Assembly: GCA_947497755.1 (NCBI GenBank)
Contig: CANMHT010000004.1
Location: 62,001 to 126,000 of the forward strand
Reading direction: 5' to 3'
DNA length: 64,000 nt
Source: an uncultured Polaribacter sp.
GTDB taxonomy: Bacteria > Bacteroidota > Bacteroidia > Flavobacteriales > Flavobacteriaceae
A model generated the notes under the pieces. That model did not search any database. It saw nothing but the letters and a program-made list of their open reading frames with translations, and was not told the origin of the DNA. Every line of letters starts with the position of its first letter. Within the stretch, counting starts at the first letter, position 1. Both the position numbers and the translations under genes were made by a program. This document shows positions 24,355-32,092 of the stretch, in pieces.

Positions 24355-25271
24355 TGCGTACTTTTTTAAAACTTATTCGTTATCAAAACCTTTTGATGGT
24401 TTTAGTAACGTTGGTTTTAATCAAATTTACTTTACTCGAGTATTTTACCCCTATTAGCCTATTTACTAATACACTTTTTTATTGGTTTACGCTAAGTATT
24501 CTTTTTACTACTGCTGCAGGATATATCATTAATGATATTTTTGATGTAAAAATTGACTTGATTAACAAACCTAACAAAACCTATATAGGAAAACAGATTT
24601 CACTAAAATTTGCTTGGATAAGCTATGCTATATTTACTTTATTAGGAATTTTATGTGCAGTAATATTAATGAATAGTGCTGTATATGGTTTCGAACTCTT
24701 TTTGTTTTTTATCTTATTTCCTTTAGCTCTTTTTTTATATTCTTTTTATTTAAAAAAAATTGCTCTGTTAGGAAATATCACCATTGCTTTTATTAGCTAT
24801 TATACCATCATACAACTCAGTAAATTTAGTGTACCTAGTATACATCAAAAAGAAAATCTTGAGTTGTTAGTGAATTGGGAGTATTCTCGAATAGTTATTA
24901 TAGCTTATGCATCATTTTCTTTTGCAATTACACTAATTAGAGAGATTGTAAAAGACCTAGAAGATATTAATGGAGATTATGCATCACAACTAAAAACATT
25001 ACCTATAATTATAGGTAGAAAAAGAACTCAAGTAGTCCTACTCTTTTTATCAGTACTCTTTTTTTGTTTCTTAGTTTTTGTTTTAAAAGCCGTTTATTCA
25101 TATTCTTATTTCTTTTGGTATGGAGTTTTAGCAATTTTAGTCCCTTTTGCTTGGTTTATTTATCAATTAAAAATAGCAAAAACCACCAAAGATTATCATC
25201 AATTAAGTAACTTGTTAAAACTAATAATGTGCTTAGGTATTTTATCTATGTTACTTTTTAAATTTTTATAA
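24354..25271 (+). CDS. UbiA-family prenyltransferase
   Basis: 305 residues with eight or nine membrane spans. Both Mg/diphosphate-binding Asp motifs are present: NDIFDVKIDLINKPNK (about residues 61-76) and REIVKDLEDINGDY (about 197-210). Members transfer a prenyl chain onto an aromatic or glycerol-phosphate acceptor; flavobacterial copies in this context are often annotated as geranylgeranylglycerol-phosphate geranylgeranyltransferase, which I cannot confirm. It lies in an operon-like run smpB-ubiA-maf with gaps of 0-1 bp. Confidence 0.9.
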   Translation: MRTFLKLIRYQNLLMVLVTLVLIKFTLLEYFTPISLFTNTLFYWFTLSILFTTAAGYIINDIFDVKIDLINKPNKTYIGKQISLKFAWISYAIFTLLGILCAVILMNSAVYGFELFLFFILFPLALFLYSFYLKKIALLGNITIAFISYYTIIQLSKFSVPSIHQKENLELLVNWEYSRIVIIAYASFSFAITLIREIVKDLEDINGDYASQLKTLPIIIGRKRTQVVLLFLSVLFFCFLVFVLKAVYSYSYFFWYGVLAILVPFAWFIYQLKIAKTTKDYHQLSNLLKLIMCLGILSMLLFKFL

Positions 25272-25850
25272 ATGTTAAAAGAAAAACTTGCCAATTACAA
25301 TGTTATACTTGCTTCTGGATCGCCAAGAAGACATCAGTTTTTAAAAGATTTAGAGATTCCGTTTACCATAGATGTAAAAGAAGTAGATGAAGTATATCCA
25401 AAAGAACTAAAAGGGGTAGCAATTACCGATTATTTGGCCGACTTAAAGTCGAAAGCATTTACCAATCTAAATGACAATGATTTGCTTATTACTTCTGATA
25501 CCATTGTTTGGTTAGAAAATGAAGCCTTAGGAAAGCCTAAAGATGCAACAGAAGCTTTTGAGATGTTAAGAAGATTATCGGGCAAGCAACATCAAGTAAT
25601 GACTTCTATCAGCATTAAAAACCCGAATTTTCAAATCATCACAAACGACACAACAAATGTTTATTTTAAAGAATTGTCTGATGAAGAGATTCATTATTAT
25701 ATAGAAACCTACCAACCTTTTGATAAAGCAGGCGCTTATGGTATCCAAGAATGGATAGGTTTTATAGGGATTGTGAAGCTAGAAGGCAGTTATTTTAACG
25801 TAATGGGATTGCCTGTTCAAAAGTTATATAAAGAATTGCTAAAATTGTAG
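25272..25850 (+). CDS. maf: Maf-family nucleotide pyrophosphatase
   Basis: 192 residues. Family motifs are all present: ILASGSPRRHQFL near the N-terminus, LLITSDTIVWLENEALGKP with the catalytic Asp, DATEAFEMLRRLSGKQHQVM and DKAGAYGIQEW. Maf proteins hydrolyse non-canonical or pyrimidine nucleoside triphosphates to monophosphates in the cytoplasm. It begins directly after the stop of the prenyltransferase gene. Confidence 0.95.
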   Translation: MLKEKLANYNVILASGSPRRHQFLKDLEIPFTIDVKEVDEVYPKELKGVAITDYLADLKSKAFTNLNDNDLLITSDTIVWLENEALGKPKDATEAFEMLRRLSGKQHQVMTSISIKNPNFQIITNDTTNVYFKELSDEEIHYYIETYQPFDKAGAYGIQEWIGFIGIVKLEGSYFNVMGLPVQKLYKELLKL

Positions 25851-25872
25851 TTCAATGCTACAATAATATTAT

Positions 25873-25880
25873 TATTTTTG
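25873..25880 (+). promoter_or_regulatory. -7 box before the transketolase gene
   Basis: TATTTTTG matches TAnnTTTG and lies 27 bp before the ATG at 25907, implying a separate promoter after maf. Confidence 0.45.
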
Positions 25881-25906
25881 CCACAAACACAACAAATATA
25901 TTTTTG

Positions 25907-26866
25907 ATGAAAAAATACACTTTTACAGAAAAGAAAGATACCAGATCAGGTTTTGGTGATGGTTTAACAGAATTAGGAAAAACAAATCCTAATGTAGTGG
26001 CTTTATGTGCCGACTTAATTGGTTCGTTAAAAATGAACGAATTTGCAAAGAATCATCCTGAAAGATTTTTTCAAGTTGGTATTGCAGAAGCAAATATGAT
26101 GGGAATTGCTGCCGGAATGACCATTGGAGGAAAGATTCCTTTTACTGGAACTTTTGCTAACTTTTCTACTGGAAGAGTTTATGACCAAATCCGTCAATCT
26201 ATTGCTTATTCTGATAAGAATGTAAAAATTTGTGCTTCTCACGCAGGTTTAACACTTGGAGAAGATGGAGCAACTCACCAAATTTTAGAAGATATTGGTT
26301 TGATGAAAATGTTACCAGGGATGACCGTTATCAATCCTTGTGACTACAACCAAACCAAAGCAGCTACGATTGCTATTGCAGAACATGATGGTCCTGTTTA
26401 TTTGCGTTTTGGACGTCCTTCTGTGCCTATTTTTATGCCAGATCATACAGAAGAAGAATTTGTAATTGGTAAAGGAATTCAGTTAACTGAAGGAACCGAT
26501 GTAACAATTGTTGCTACTGGACATTTAGTTTGGGAAGCATTACAAGCGTCAGAAAAATTGGAAGCAAAAGGAATTAGTGCAGAAGTAATTAATATTCATA
26601 CTATTAAACCTTTAGACGAAGAAATTATTTTAAAGTCTGTTGCAAAAACTGGATGTATTGTTACCGCAGAAGAGCATAATAAATATGGAGGTTTAGGAGA
26701 ATCTGTTGCTAGATGTTTAGCAACGAACAACCCTACTCCACAAGAATTTGTTGCTGTAAACGATAGCTTTGGAGAATCTGGAACTCCAGCTCAATTAATG
26801 GAAAAATACGGCTTAAATGACAATGCCATTGTAAGTGCTGTAGAAAAAGTTATTGCTAGAAAATAA
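25907..26866 (+). CDS. Transketolase C-terminal half (Pyr plus C-terminal domains)
   Basis: 319 residues from the ATG at 25907; the TTG one codon earlier is not needed. It contains the pyrimidine-binding domain of transketolases (FFQVGIAEANMMGIAAGMT, GLTLGEDGATHQILEDIGLM, GPVYLRFGRPSVP) with the catalytic Glu of GIAEANM, and the C-terminal domain (ITAEEHNKYGGLGESVA-like). The TPP-binding N-terminal half is a separate gene in such split enzymes and is not in this window. Role: pentose phosphate pathway or a related C2-unit transfer. Confidence 0.93.
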   Translation: MKKYTFTEKKDTRSGFGDGLTELGKTNPNVVALCADLIGSLKMNEFAKNHPERFFQVGIAEANMMGIAAGMTIGGKIPFTGTFANFSTGRVYDQIRQSIAYSDKNVKICASHAGLTLGEDGATHQILEDIGLMKMLPGMTVINPCDYNQTKAATIAIAEHDGPVYLRFGRPSVPIFMPDHTEEEFVIGKGIQLTEGTDVTIVATGHLVWEALQASEKLEAKGISAEVINIHTIKPLDEEIILKSVAKTGCIVTAEEHNKYGGLGESVARCLATNNPTPQEFVAVNDSFGESGTPAQLMEKYGLNDNAIVSAVEKVIARK

Positions 26867-26978
26867 CCTTTTATACTTTTTAAGCGTCTATATAAATAGA
26901 CAATATAAATTTAACTAACCTTCAATACTATTTTTATGTATTGAAGGTTATATTTTTACTAAACAATAAATTTAAATT

Positions 26979-27581
26979 ATGAAAAAAGTACTTTTAATTT
27001 TACTGTTAACTCTAGGAGTTAGTCAAGTAGCAAATTCCCAAATTCAATTTGGTCTTAAAGCGGGTATTAATTACAACAATAATGGCGATTTAAAATTGTC
27101 TAATGTTGTTAATAATGCTGTACAAGGTGCCGATGCTAAATCTGGTTTTCATGCTGGACTTTGGTTTAAGGGAAAATTACCAATTATAGGTTTGTATCTA
27201 AGACCAGAAATTGTATATACTCAAGTAAAGAGTGATTATTTATATAAAAATGCCAATACTTCTTACGATTTTAAAAAGATTGATGTTCCTATCTTATTAG
27301 GAAAGAAGTTCTTTGGTGTTGCCAATGTATTTGTAGGACCTTCATTTCAATATGTATTAGGTACTAACTTTGGATTAAGTACTGTAAATGAAGTAAAGCT
27401 AAATAAGTTCTCTTTAGGATTACAGTCTGGTTTTGGTATCGAAATTGGTAAATTAGGATTGGACGTACGTTGGGAAAGAGGATTGTCTAAATCTGAAGCC
27501 TCTTTTGCAGATGGAATTGGAAACTTTACGATTGACAATAGAACCAATCAGATTATCTTAGGATTATCGTATAGATTATAA
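26979..27581 (+). CDS. Small outer-membrane beta-barrel (PorT-like) protein
   Basis: 200 residues, signal peptide ending VANSQ. It opens with IQFGLKAGINYNNNGDL and continues with alternating amphipathic strands (LYLRPEIVYTQVKSDYL, VNVFVGPSFQYVLGTNF-like, KFSLGLQSGFGIEIGKLGL) to a final LGLSYRL. This is the porin family/PorT-type eight-stranded barrel common in Bacteroidota. Ligand unknown. Single gene with its own terminator. Confidence 0.88.
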   Translation: MKKVLLILLLTLGVSQVANSQIQFGLKAGINYNNNGDLKLSNVVNNAVQGADAKSGFHAGLWFKGKLPIIGLYLRPEIVYTQVKSDYLYKNANTSYDFKKIDVPILLGKKFFGVANVFVGPSFQYVLGTNFGLSTVNEVKLNKFSLGLQSGFGIEIGKLGLDVRWERGLSKSEASFADGIGNFTIDNRTNQIILGLSYRL

Positions 27582-27596
27582 TTAAATAACAGTTAT

Positions 27597-27629
27597 AAAA
27601 AAAGCTCCAGAAATTATGGAGCTTTTTTT
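27597..27629. terminator. Bidirectional terminator
   Basis: Stem AAAAAGCTCCA / TGGAGCTTTTT, loop GAAATTA, flanked by A-run and T-run, between convergent genes ending at 27581 and 27634. Confidence 0.9.
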
Positions 27630-27633
27630 ATGT

Positions 27634-28527
27634 TTAGTGTTTTACTTTTATCTTTTTATTCAGATAATCTGGGATTGTTGGATTGTTTGGATCACTAAAA
27701 TCATTTCTTGGATCTCCATCACCATTTTTATCTTCGTATTTGGTTAAAATACCATCTCCATCATCATCCTTATCTAAATAGTTTGCGATATTATCTTTAT
27801 CAGTATCAATTCTTCTAACATCATCTTCTACTGCAGCATCTACAATTTCTAAATAAGAAGGTAATCCATCATTGTCATGATCTGTATTTTCTACCAAATC
27901 TAATAAGCTAATTTTAAAAATTAATGGTGAATTAGCTGGAATTTGTCCATTTGCTCTATTTTGGTATCCTAAACCTGATGGAAAAATAAGATATCCTTTT
28001 CCAAAATTTTTGTAGGTAATTGGCCCATTGTTTGTAATATTTTCTCCTCCTTTAAAGTGAGTAAAACCGTGTGTCCAACCTCTAACTACAACATCTAACG
28101 TGAACCAAGAAGCTAAATTTTGAGTTTCGAAAATAACTGGCTTAGTAGCATTACTCAAATATTTACCTTGATATAGTGTTAAGATAGAATCTGTAATCTT
28201 TGGAGAGCTCTTTGCTGGAACTGGAGATCCTTGCTCAACAATATAATAGTACATTTTATAATCTATATCTTGTCCATTTACATATTCTGTTATGTCTTGT
28301 GTTTGTAACTTAGGATCATCTAATAGCGACGTTTTTCCTGTCACCAATGGCTTAATTGAATCCTTGTCAACATCATAATAGTGATTACTTAAGTACTTAA
28401 CCAAAGTATCATTATCAATTTTTGCTTGTCCAACATGATCAAAATTAGCGAACGAATTACGATTACTACATGAATATATTAGTATTGAAGCTATAGCTAC
28501 AACCAAAATATGTCTTACTTTTATCAT
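27634..28527 (-). CDS. FKBP-type peptidyl-prolyl isomerase lipoprotein with Ca-binding-like tail
   Basis: 297 residues with a lipobox ending ILIYSC. Residues ~105-225 form an FKBP domain (VVRGWTHGFTHFKGGENI, YLIFPSGLGYQNRANGQIP, SPLIFKISLLDLV). The C-terminal ~60 residues are Asp-rich repeats (DHDNDGLPSYLE, DTDKDNIANYLDKDDDGDG, DKNGDGDPRNDF) like thrombospondin type 3 or dockerin-like Ca loops. An envelope-bound folding helper is likely; the key FKBP pocket Tyr/Trp cannot be checked here. Confidence 0.85.
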   Translation of the reverse strand: MIKVRHILVVAIASILIYSCSNRNSFANFDHVGQAKIDNDTLVKYLSNHYYDVDKDSIKPLVTGKTSLLDDPKLQTQDITEYVNGQDIDYKMYYYIVEQGSPVPAKSSPKITDSILTLYQGKYLSNATKPVIFETQNLASWFTLDVVVRGWTHGFTHFKGGENITNNGPITYKNFGKGYLIFPSGLGYQNRANGQIPANSPLIFKISLLDLVENTDHDNDGLPSYLEIVDAAVEDDVRRIDTDKDNIANYLDKDDDGDGILTKYEDKNGDGDPRNDFSDPNNPTIPDYLNKKIKVKH

Positions 28528-28565
28528 CTATCTATTAAATTTAGGTGCGCAATTTACGATTTTCA

Positions 28566-28573
28566 TACCTTTG
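28566..28573 (+). promoter_or_regulatory. -7 box of the S4-domain gene
   Basis: TACCTTTG matches TAnnTTTG and lies 33 bp before the ATG at 28607. Confidence 0.55.
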
Positions 28574-28606
28574 TGAAAAGAGAATAGTAAAATTTTAACT
28601 TTTTAT

Positions 28607-28990
28607 ATGAGAATTGATAAATATCTATGGTCTATACGCTTTTTTAAAACCAGAAATATGGCTGCGGAAGCCTGTAAAAAAGGGCATGTTAAGATGAATG
28701 ATAAGAATTGTAAACCTTCTAAAGAAGTGTATGGAAGCGAGTTAATTTTTATTAGAAAGAATCAAATAAACTACAAAATTCAGGTCTTAGATACTCCACA
28801 AAGTCGTGTGGGTGCAAAATTGGTTGACTTGTACCGAAAAGATTTGACACCGAAAGAGGAATTTGATAAAACAGAATTGCTAAAATATTCGAAAGATTAT
28901 TACCGTAAAAAAGGAACTGGAAGACCTACCAAAAAAGATCGTAGAGATATTGAAGATTATTACGATAATGCCGCTAGTTCTGAAAGCTAA
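28607..28990 (+). CDS. S4-domain RNA-binding protein (Hsp15/HslR-like)
   Basis: 127 residues. The S4 domain is at the N-terminus: MRIDKYLWSIRFFKTRNMAA, EACKKGHVKMNDKNCKPSKE, as in Hsp15, which binds free 50S subunits carrying nascent chains. The C-terminal tail is rich in Lys, Tyr and Arg. Cytoplasmic. It precedes the phosphoribosyltransferase gene, which has its own -7 box. Confidence 0.9.
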   Translation: MRIDKYLWSIRFFKTRNMAAEACKKGHVKMNDKNCKPSKEVYGSELIFIRKNQINYKIQVLDTPQSRVGAKLVDLYRKDLTPKEEFDKTELLKYSKDYYRKKGTGRPTKKDRRDIEDYYDNAASSES

Positions 28991-28996
28991 ATTTAA

Positions 28997-29004
28997 TATA
29001 TTTG
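28997..29004 (+). promoter_or_regulatory. -7 box of the phosphoribosyltransferase gene
   Basis: TATATTTG, an exact TAnnTTTG match, 18 bp before the ATG at 29023. Confidence 0.55.
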
Positions 29005-29022
29005 TAAGGTAAATACACATCC

Positions 29023-29526
29023 ATGATTGCAGAAAAAAACATTATTCTAAACGCTGAACAAATCAAGCAAAAAACCAAAAGAATTGCTTATCAGATTTAC
29101 GAAAACAACAGTAATGAAGAAGAAATTATTCTTGCTGGCATCTCTAAAAACGGTTACACTTTTGCCAATGAAATTAAAGCTTGTTTAGAAAATATTTCTC
29201 CACTAAAAATAACCATGTGTGAAGTATTTATCAACAAAAAAGAACCTTTGTCAAAAATCACAACTTCAATTGATGCAGCTACTTACAGTGGTAAATCTAT
29301 AGTATTAGTTGATGATGTGCTTAATTCGGGTGCTACACTTATTTACGGAATCAAACATTTTTTAGATGTTCCTTTAAAGCGATTTAAAACGGCCGTTTTA
29401 ATTAATCGAAATCACAAAAAATATCCTGTAAAAGCAGACTTTAAAGGCATGTCATTATCTACCACATTACAAGAACATGTTTCGGTAGATTTTGACGGAG
29501 AAAATACAGTTGCTTACTTAAGCTAA
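29023..29526 (+). CDS. Phosphoribosyltransferase-family protein (PyrR-like)
   Basis: 167 residues. The PRPP-binding loop SIVLVDDVLNSGATLIYG and the early loop EIILAGISKNGYTFANEI mark a type I phosphoribosyltransferase; VLINRNHKKYPVKADFKG resembles PyrR/uracil-type members. Whether it regulates pyrimidine genes or salvages a base cannot be said. Its 3' end overlaps the convergent aroK by 9 bp. Confidence 0.88.
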   Translation: MIAEKNIILNAEQIKQKTKRIAYQIYENNSNEEEIILAGISKNGYTFANEIKACLENISPLKITMCEVFINKKEPLSKITTSIDAATYSGKSIVLVDDVLNSGATLIYGIKHFLDVPLKRFKTAVLINRNHKKYPVKADFKGMSLSTTLQEHVSVDFDGENTVAYLS

Positions 29527-30033
29527 AACAGCTTTTATTTTTTCAGAAATTTCTTCTACAGACAATCCATCAATAGAAATGTTATGGTTTGCTTGCTCGT
29601 AAAAAGGTGCTCTTTCAAACAAGTGCTTTCCTAGATACTCATACAACTGTTCGTCAGAAAAATTATCAATTAAAGGTCTAGAAGTCGTTGCTGCTCTTAA
29701 ACGATCAAACAATGTTTTAATAGTCGCTTTTAAATAAAAACTCTGGGCATTGCTTTTTAAAATTTCTTCCATGCTATTGGCATAACAAGGAGTTCCGCCA
29801 CCTAAAGAGAGTACAAAATTATCTTCTGTAGCTAATATTTCGATTAAATATGCAGCTTCTTTTCTTCTAAAATAAATCTCTCCTTTAGTAGCAAAAAGAT
29901 CTTTAATAGCGCTTTGTTCTTTAGTTTCTATATAATCATCTAGATCTATAAAACTAAGGTTTAGTTGTTTAGCGATGTATTTTCCGATGGTAGATTTTCC
30001 ACTACCCATATAGCCCATTAGTACAATTTTCAT
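29518..30033 (-). CDS. aroK: Shikimate kinase
   Basis: 171 residues. Walker A GYMGSGKSTIGKYIA at the N-terminus, shikimate-binding FIDLDDYIE, YFRRKEAAYL, the glycine motif LSLGGGTPCY and the lid AATTSRPL. It phosphorylates shikimate at O3 in chorismate synthesis in the cytoplasm. It is convergent with the phosphoribosyltransferase gene and diverges from the tRNA genes. Confidence 0.96.
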   Translation of the reverse strand: MKIVLMGYMGSGKSTIGKYIAKQLNLSFIDLDDYIETKEQSAIKDLFATKGEIYFRRKEAAYLIEILATEDNFVLSLGGGTPCYANSMEEILKSNAQSFYLKATIKTLFDRLRAATTSRPLIDNFSDEQLYEYLGKHLFERAPFYEQANHNISIDGLSVEEISEKIKAVLA

Positions 30034-30105
30034 AGATAAAATTTTACAAAAACAAATATCGAAAAAAATTTTACGAAAAACTTTTATTTTTAAAAGAAAT
30101 GATAG

Positions 30106-30113
30106 TATATTTG
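30106..30113 (+). promoter_or_regulatory. -7 box of the tRNA-Lys gene
   Basis: TATATTTG matches TAnnTTTG, 24 bp before the first base of tRNA-Lys. Confidence 0.6.
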
Positions 30114-30136
30114 CACTCGCTTTTAAACAAAAGCAT

Positions 30137-30209
30137 GACCTGGTAGCTCAGTTGGTAGAGCATCTCCCTTTTAAGGAGAGGGTCCTGGGTTCGAGCCCCA
30201 GCCCGGTCA
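30137..30209 (+). tRNA. tRNA-Lys (anticodon TTT)
   Basis: 73 nt with a complete cloverleaf: acceptor GACCTGG / CCCGGTC, D arm GCTCAGTTGGTAGAGC, anticodon stem TCTCC / GGAGA around loop CTTTTAA, T arm CTGGG TTCGAGC CCCAG, discriminator A; CCA is not encoded. The fifth acceptor pair is a T-C mismatch. Confidence 0.96.
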
Positions 30210-30213
30210 CAAC

Positions 30214-30243
30214 AAAAAGTTAAGCAACTGCTTAACTTTTTTT
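30214..30243 (+). terminator. Terminator between the two tRNA genes
   Basis: AAAAAGTTAAGCA / TGCTTAACTTTTT inverted repeat with a tiny loop, followed by T residues, four bases after tRNA-Lys. Confidence 0.8.
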
Positions 30244-30256
30244 GTTTCTAAACATT

Positions 30257-30340
30257 GCACATATGGCGGAATTGGTAGACGCGCAATCTTGAGGGGGTTG
30301 TTCACAACAGTGAGTGCAGGTTCGACTCCTGTTATGTGCA
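30257..30340 (+). tRNA. tRNA-Leu (anticodon GAG)
   Basis: 84 nt, class II with a variable arm. Acceptor GCACATA / TATGTGC, D arm GCGGAATTGGTAGACGC, anticodon stem CAATC / GGTTG with loop TTGAGGG, T arm with GGTTCGACTCC, discriminator A. CCA is not encoded. It marks the border between core genes and the accessory region. Confidence 0.95.
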
Positions 30341-30346
30341 CTTTTT

Positions 30347-30396
30347 AAACACTTAAATTACAACAAGTTATTTTGTTTTTATTTAAGTGTTTTTTC
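30347..30396 (+). terminator. Terminator after tRNA-Leu
   Basis: 12-bp stem AAACACTTAAAT / ATTTAAGTGTTT with a 22-nt loop and a following T-run. Confidence 0.75.
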
Positions 30397-30442
30397 ATTT
30401 TATATAAAAAATTGCTTGTTTATTCTCTTCATCTATAAATAG

Positions 30443-30472
30443 ATTTTTTCCTATCATTACCCTCCTATTTTT
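30443..30472 (+). repeat. Dispersed repeat R2, copy 1
   Basis: Core CCTATCATTACCCTCCTATT, shared with copies at 32765, 36336 and 42438, all in the same orientation and all between genes. It lies 100 bp after tRNA-Leu. An overlapping minus-strand frame (30395-30643) is not convincing as a gene. Confidence 0.55.
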
Positions 30473-30619
30473 CATTCGCCAAATATAAATGGTAGCTACA
30501 AATAAATTTGTGGACGTTTTGAATACAAAATCATTAAAAAACAGGTATTTACACCTGTTATCATATTTTTTATTTTGATAACCTTTACAAGGTTTAAATC
30601 CCAAAAAAAAATAAAAATC

Positions 30620-31354
30620 ATGAATAATCCATTTCACATTCAAAGAGAATTAAGATACGGAGCTCCAGTATGCGATGAGATATTAATTAATAGATACTAT
30701 ACAATAGGCTATTCTTGGTATTTTAGGCAAGCAAAATGGGCGCTAGAAATAATTAATAGAAATGATCATCTACTTTCTCAAGCAGAAAGATTGAATAATT
30801 TTCGTTCAGATATTAGAATACCTAAAAGATTCAGAGCAGGTTTAAATCCTTTTCATGGAAGTGGATATGACAGAGGTCATTTAGTTGCTAGTGCTAATAA
30901 TAACATTCTAGAAGTTCAAAATAGTGAAACATTTTTAATGTCAAATATGTCTCCTCAAAAACCTAATTTTAATAGGCAAATTTGGAAAAAATTAGAAGAA
31001 GCAACTAGAACACTGAATAATGACGAGGATATTTTTGAAACATATGTTTTAACCTGTCCTGTTTTTTATTTTGATAGAATGATAGAAACAATTGGTGATG
31101 AAGATGATGACAACGGAATCTACATTCCAATACCTCATGCATTTGTTAAAAGTGTTCTTGCAGAAGATAAAAGAGGAAAACTAAAACTTTGGACATTTAA
31201 GATGGATAATAAGGAATTAGATGGCGATCTAGAAGATTATTTGGTTGTTACTTATGATGCTGAGCAATTAGTTGGAGGTCGATTTTGGGACAAAATTAGT
31301 GGTGGAGATATACATCAACAAAAAAAGAACCCAAGAGCAATGTGGGATTATTAA
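30620..31354 (+). CDS. DNA/RNA non-specific endonuclease
   Basis: 244 residues from the ATG at 30620; the upstream in-frame extension has no start context. It has the beta-beta-alpha-metal nuclease motif GYDRGHLVASANN (catalytic His in DRGH) and, 30 residues on, NMSPQKPNFNRQIWKKLE with the metal-binding Asn, as in the NUC1/PF01223 family. The family degrades DNA and RNA and is usually exported, but no signal peptide or lipobox is visible here. It could be a T9SS-independent cytoplasmic effector or use an unseen route. First gene after the tRNA border. Confidence 0.88.
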   Translation: MNNPFHIQRELRYGAPVCDEILINRYYTIGYSWYFRQAKWALEIINRNDHLLSQAERLNNFRSDIRIPKRFRAGLNPFHGSGYDRGHLVASANNNILEVQNSETFLMSNMSPQKPNFNRQIWKKLEEATRTLNNDEDIFETYVLTCPVFYFDRMIETIGDEDDDNGIYIPIPHAFVKSVLAEDKRGKLKLWTFKMDNKELDGDLEDYLVVTYDAEQLVGGRFWDKISGGDIHQQKKNPRAMWDY

Positions 31355-31360
31355 AATGTA

Positions 31361-31405
31361 GAAATTATCCAAACTAAAAGTGAGGAAAATATCTAAACTA
31401 CTTTT
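31361..31405 (+). repeat. Dispersed repeat R1, partial copy
   Basis: ATCCAAACTAAAAGTGAGG then AAAATATCTAA match the central part of R1, best to the copy at 43621. Located between the nuclease gene and the coiled-coil gene. Confidence 0.4.
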
Positions 31406-31441
31406 TAAAAAATAAACAATCTGAATAAATACGAAAGTAAA

Positions 31442-32017
31442 ATGACTAGAGAAGAATTAGAAATAGAAAAACTAAAGCAAGAGCTAAAGAATCTCAAGAA
31501 ACCCATTCTCTTGAGACCTGAATTTTTATCCATAATACTATCTTCAATTATTGCTGCCGTAACAATCTATTTTTCAGTAATAGAAGCAAAATCTGACGAA
31601 CTTGAACAAGTTAAGAGCGAAAAAATTCAATTGGCTAATCAAATCAACACCAAAACAAGTCTGGATTTGAAGTCAAAAGAAAATAAACTGAAAGAATCAA
31701 TTGAAAAGCTTAAAATGAAAGAAAAAAACTTAAAAGATTCTCTAAACCAAAAATTTGTAGAAGATTTACTGATACTAGAGAATAAGTTAAAAGAAATTAG
31801 ATTGTTTATTGATGATTACAGAGTTGGCTATTCAAAATCGAGATTGAAAAATAAAAGAACAATTGAACAAATAGAACGTTACGTTGACATAGAGAAAAGA
31901 GAAGGATTTAAGCGATGGTTGTACAGCGAACTGAATAGAGCCATCGATAAATCCAATAAACGATCATTAGACCAAATTGAACTTCGAAGAAAATTGAGTG
32001 AATATAAAATCAAATAA
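31442..32017 (+). CDS. Membrane-anchored coiled-coil protein, unknown
   Basis: 191 residues. A short N-terminal helix is followed by one membrane span (about residues 28-48, FLSIILSSIIAAVTIYFSVI) and then a long Lys/Glu-rich coiled coil (about 50-125) with heptad leucines. The C-terminal part is basic and helical. No signal peptide cleavage site. I do not recognise a family; a structural or scaffold role is only a guess. Confidence 0.7.
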   Translation: MTREELEIEKLKQELKNLKKPILLRPEFLSIILSSIIAAVTIYFSVIEAKSDELEQVKSEKIQLANQINTKTSLDLKSKENKLKESIEKLKMKEKNLKDSLNQKFVEDLLILENKLKEIRLFIDDYRVGYSKSRLKNKRTIEQIERYVDIEKREGFKRWLYSELNRAIDKSNKRSLDQIELRRKLSEYKIK

Positions 32018-32062
32018 ACAGTGATAACAAAATATATAATGCATTAAAACACATTTTATACC

Positions 32063-32070
32063 TACTTTTG
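32063..32070 (+). promoter_or_regulatory. -7 box for the gene at 32093
   Basis: TACTTTTG matches TAnnTTTG, 22 bp before the ATG. Confidence 0.5.
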
Positions 32071-32092
32071 TAAAGCAGTTGAAAACGAAATA

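Noticed and set aside
30395..30643. A minus-strand open frame of 82 codons after tRNA-Leu
   Set aside because: It overlaps the R2 repeat, the tRNA terminator and the nuclease start and has no signal or motif; it looks like an accidental open frame.
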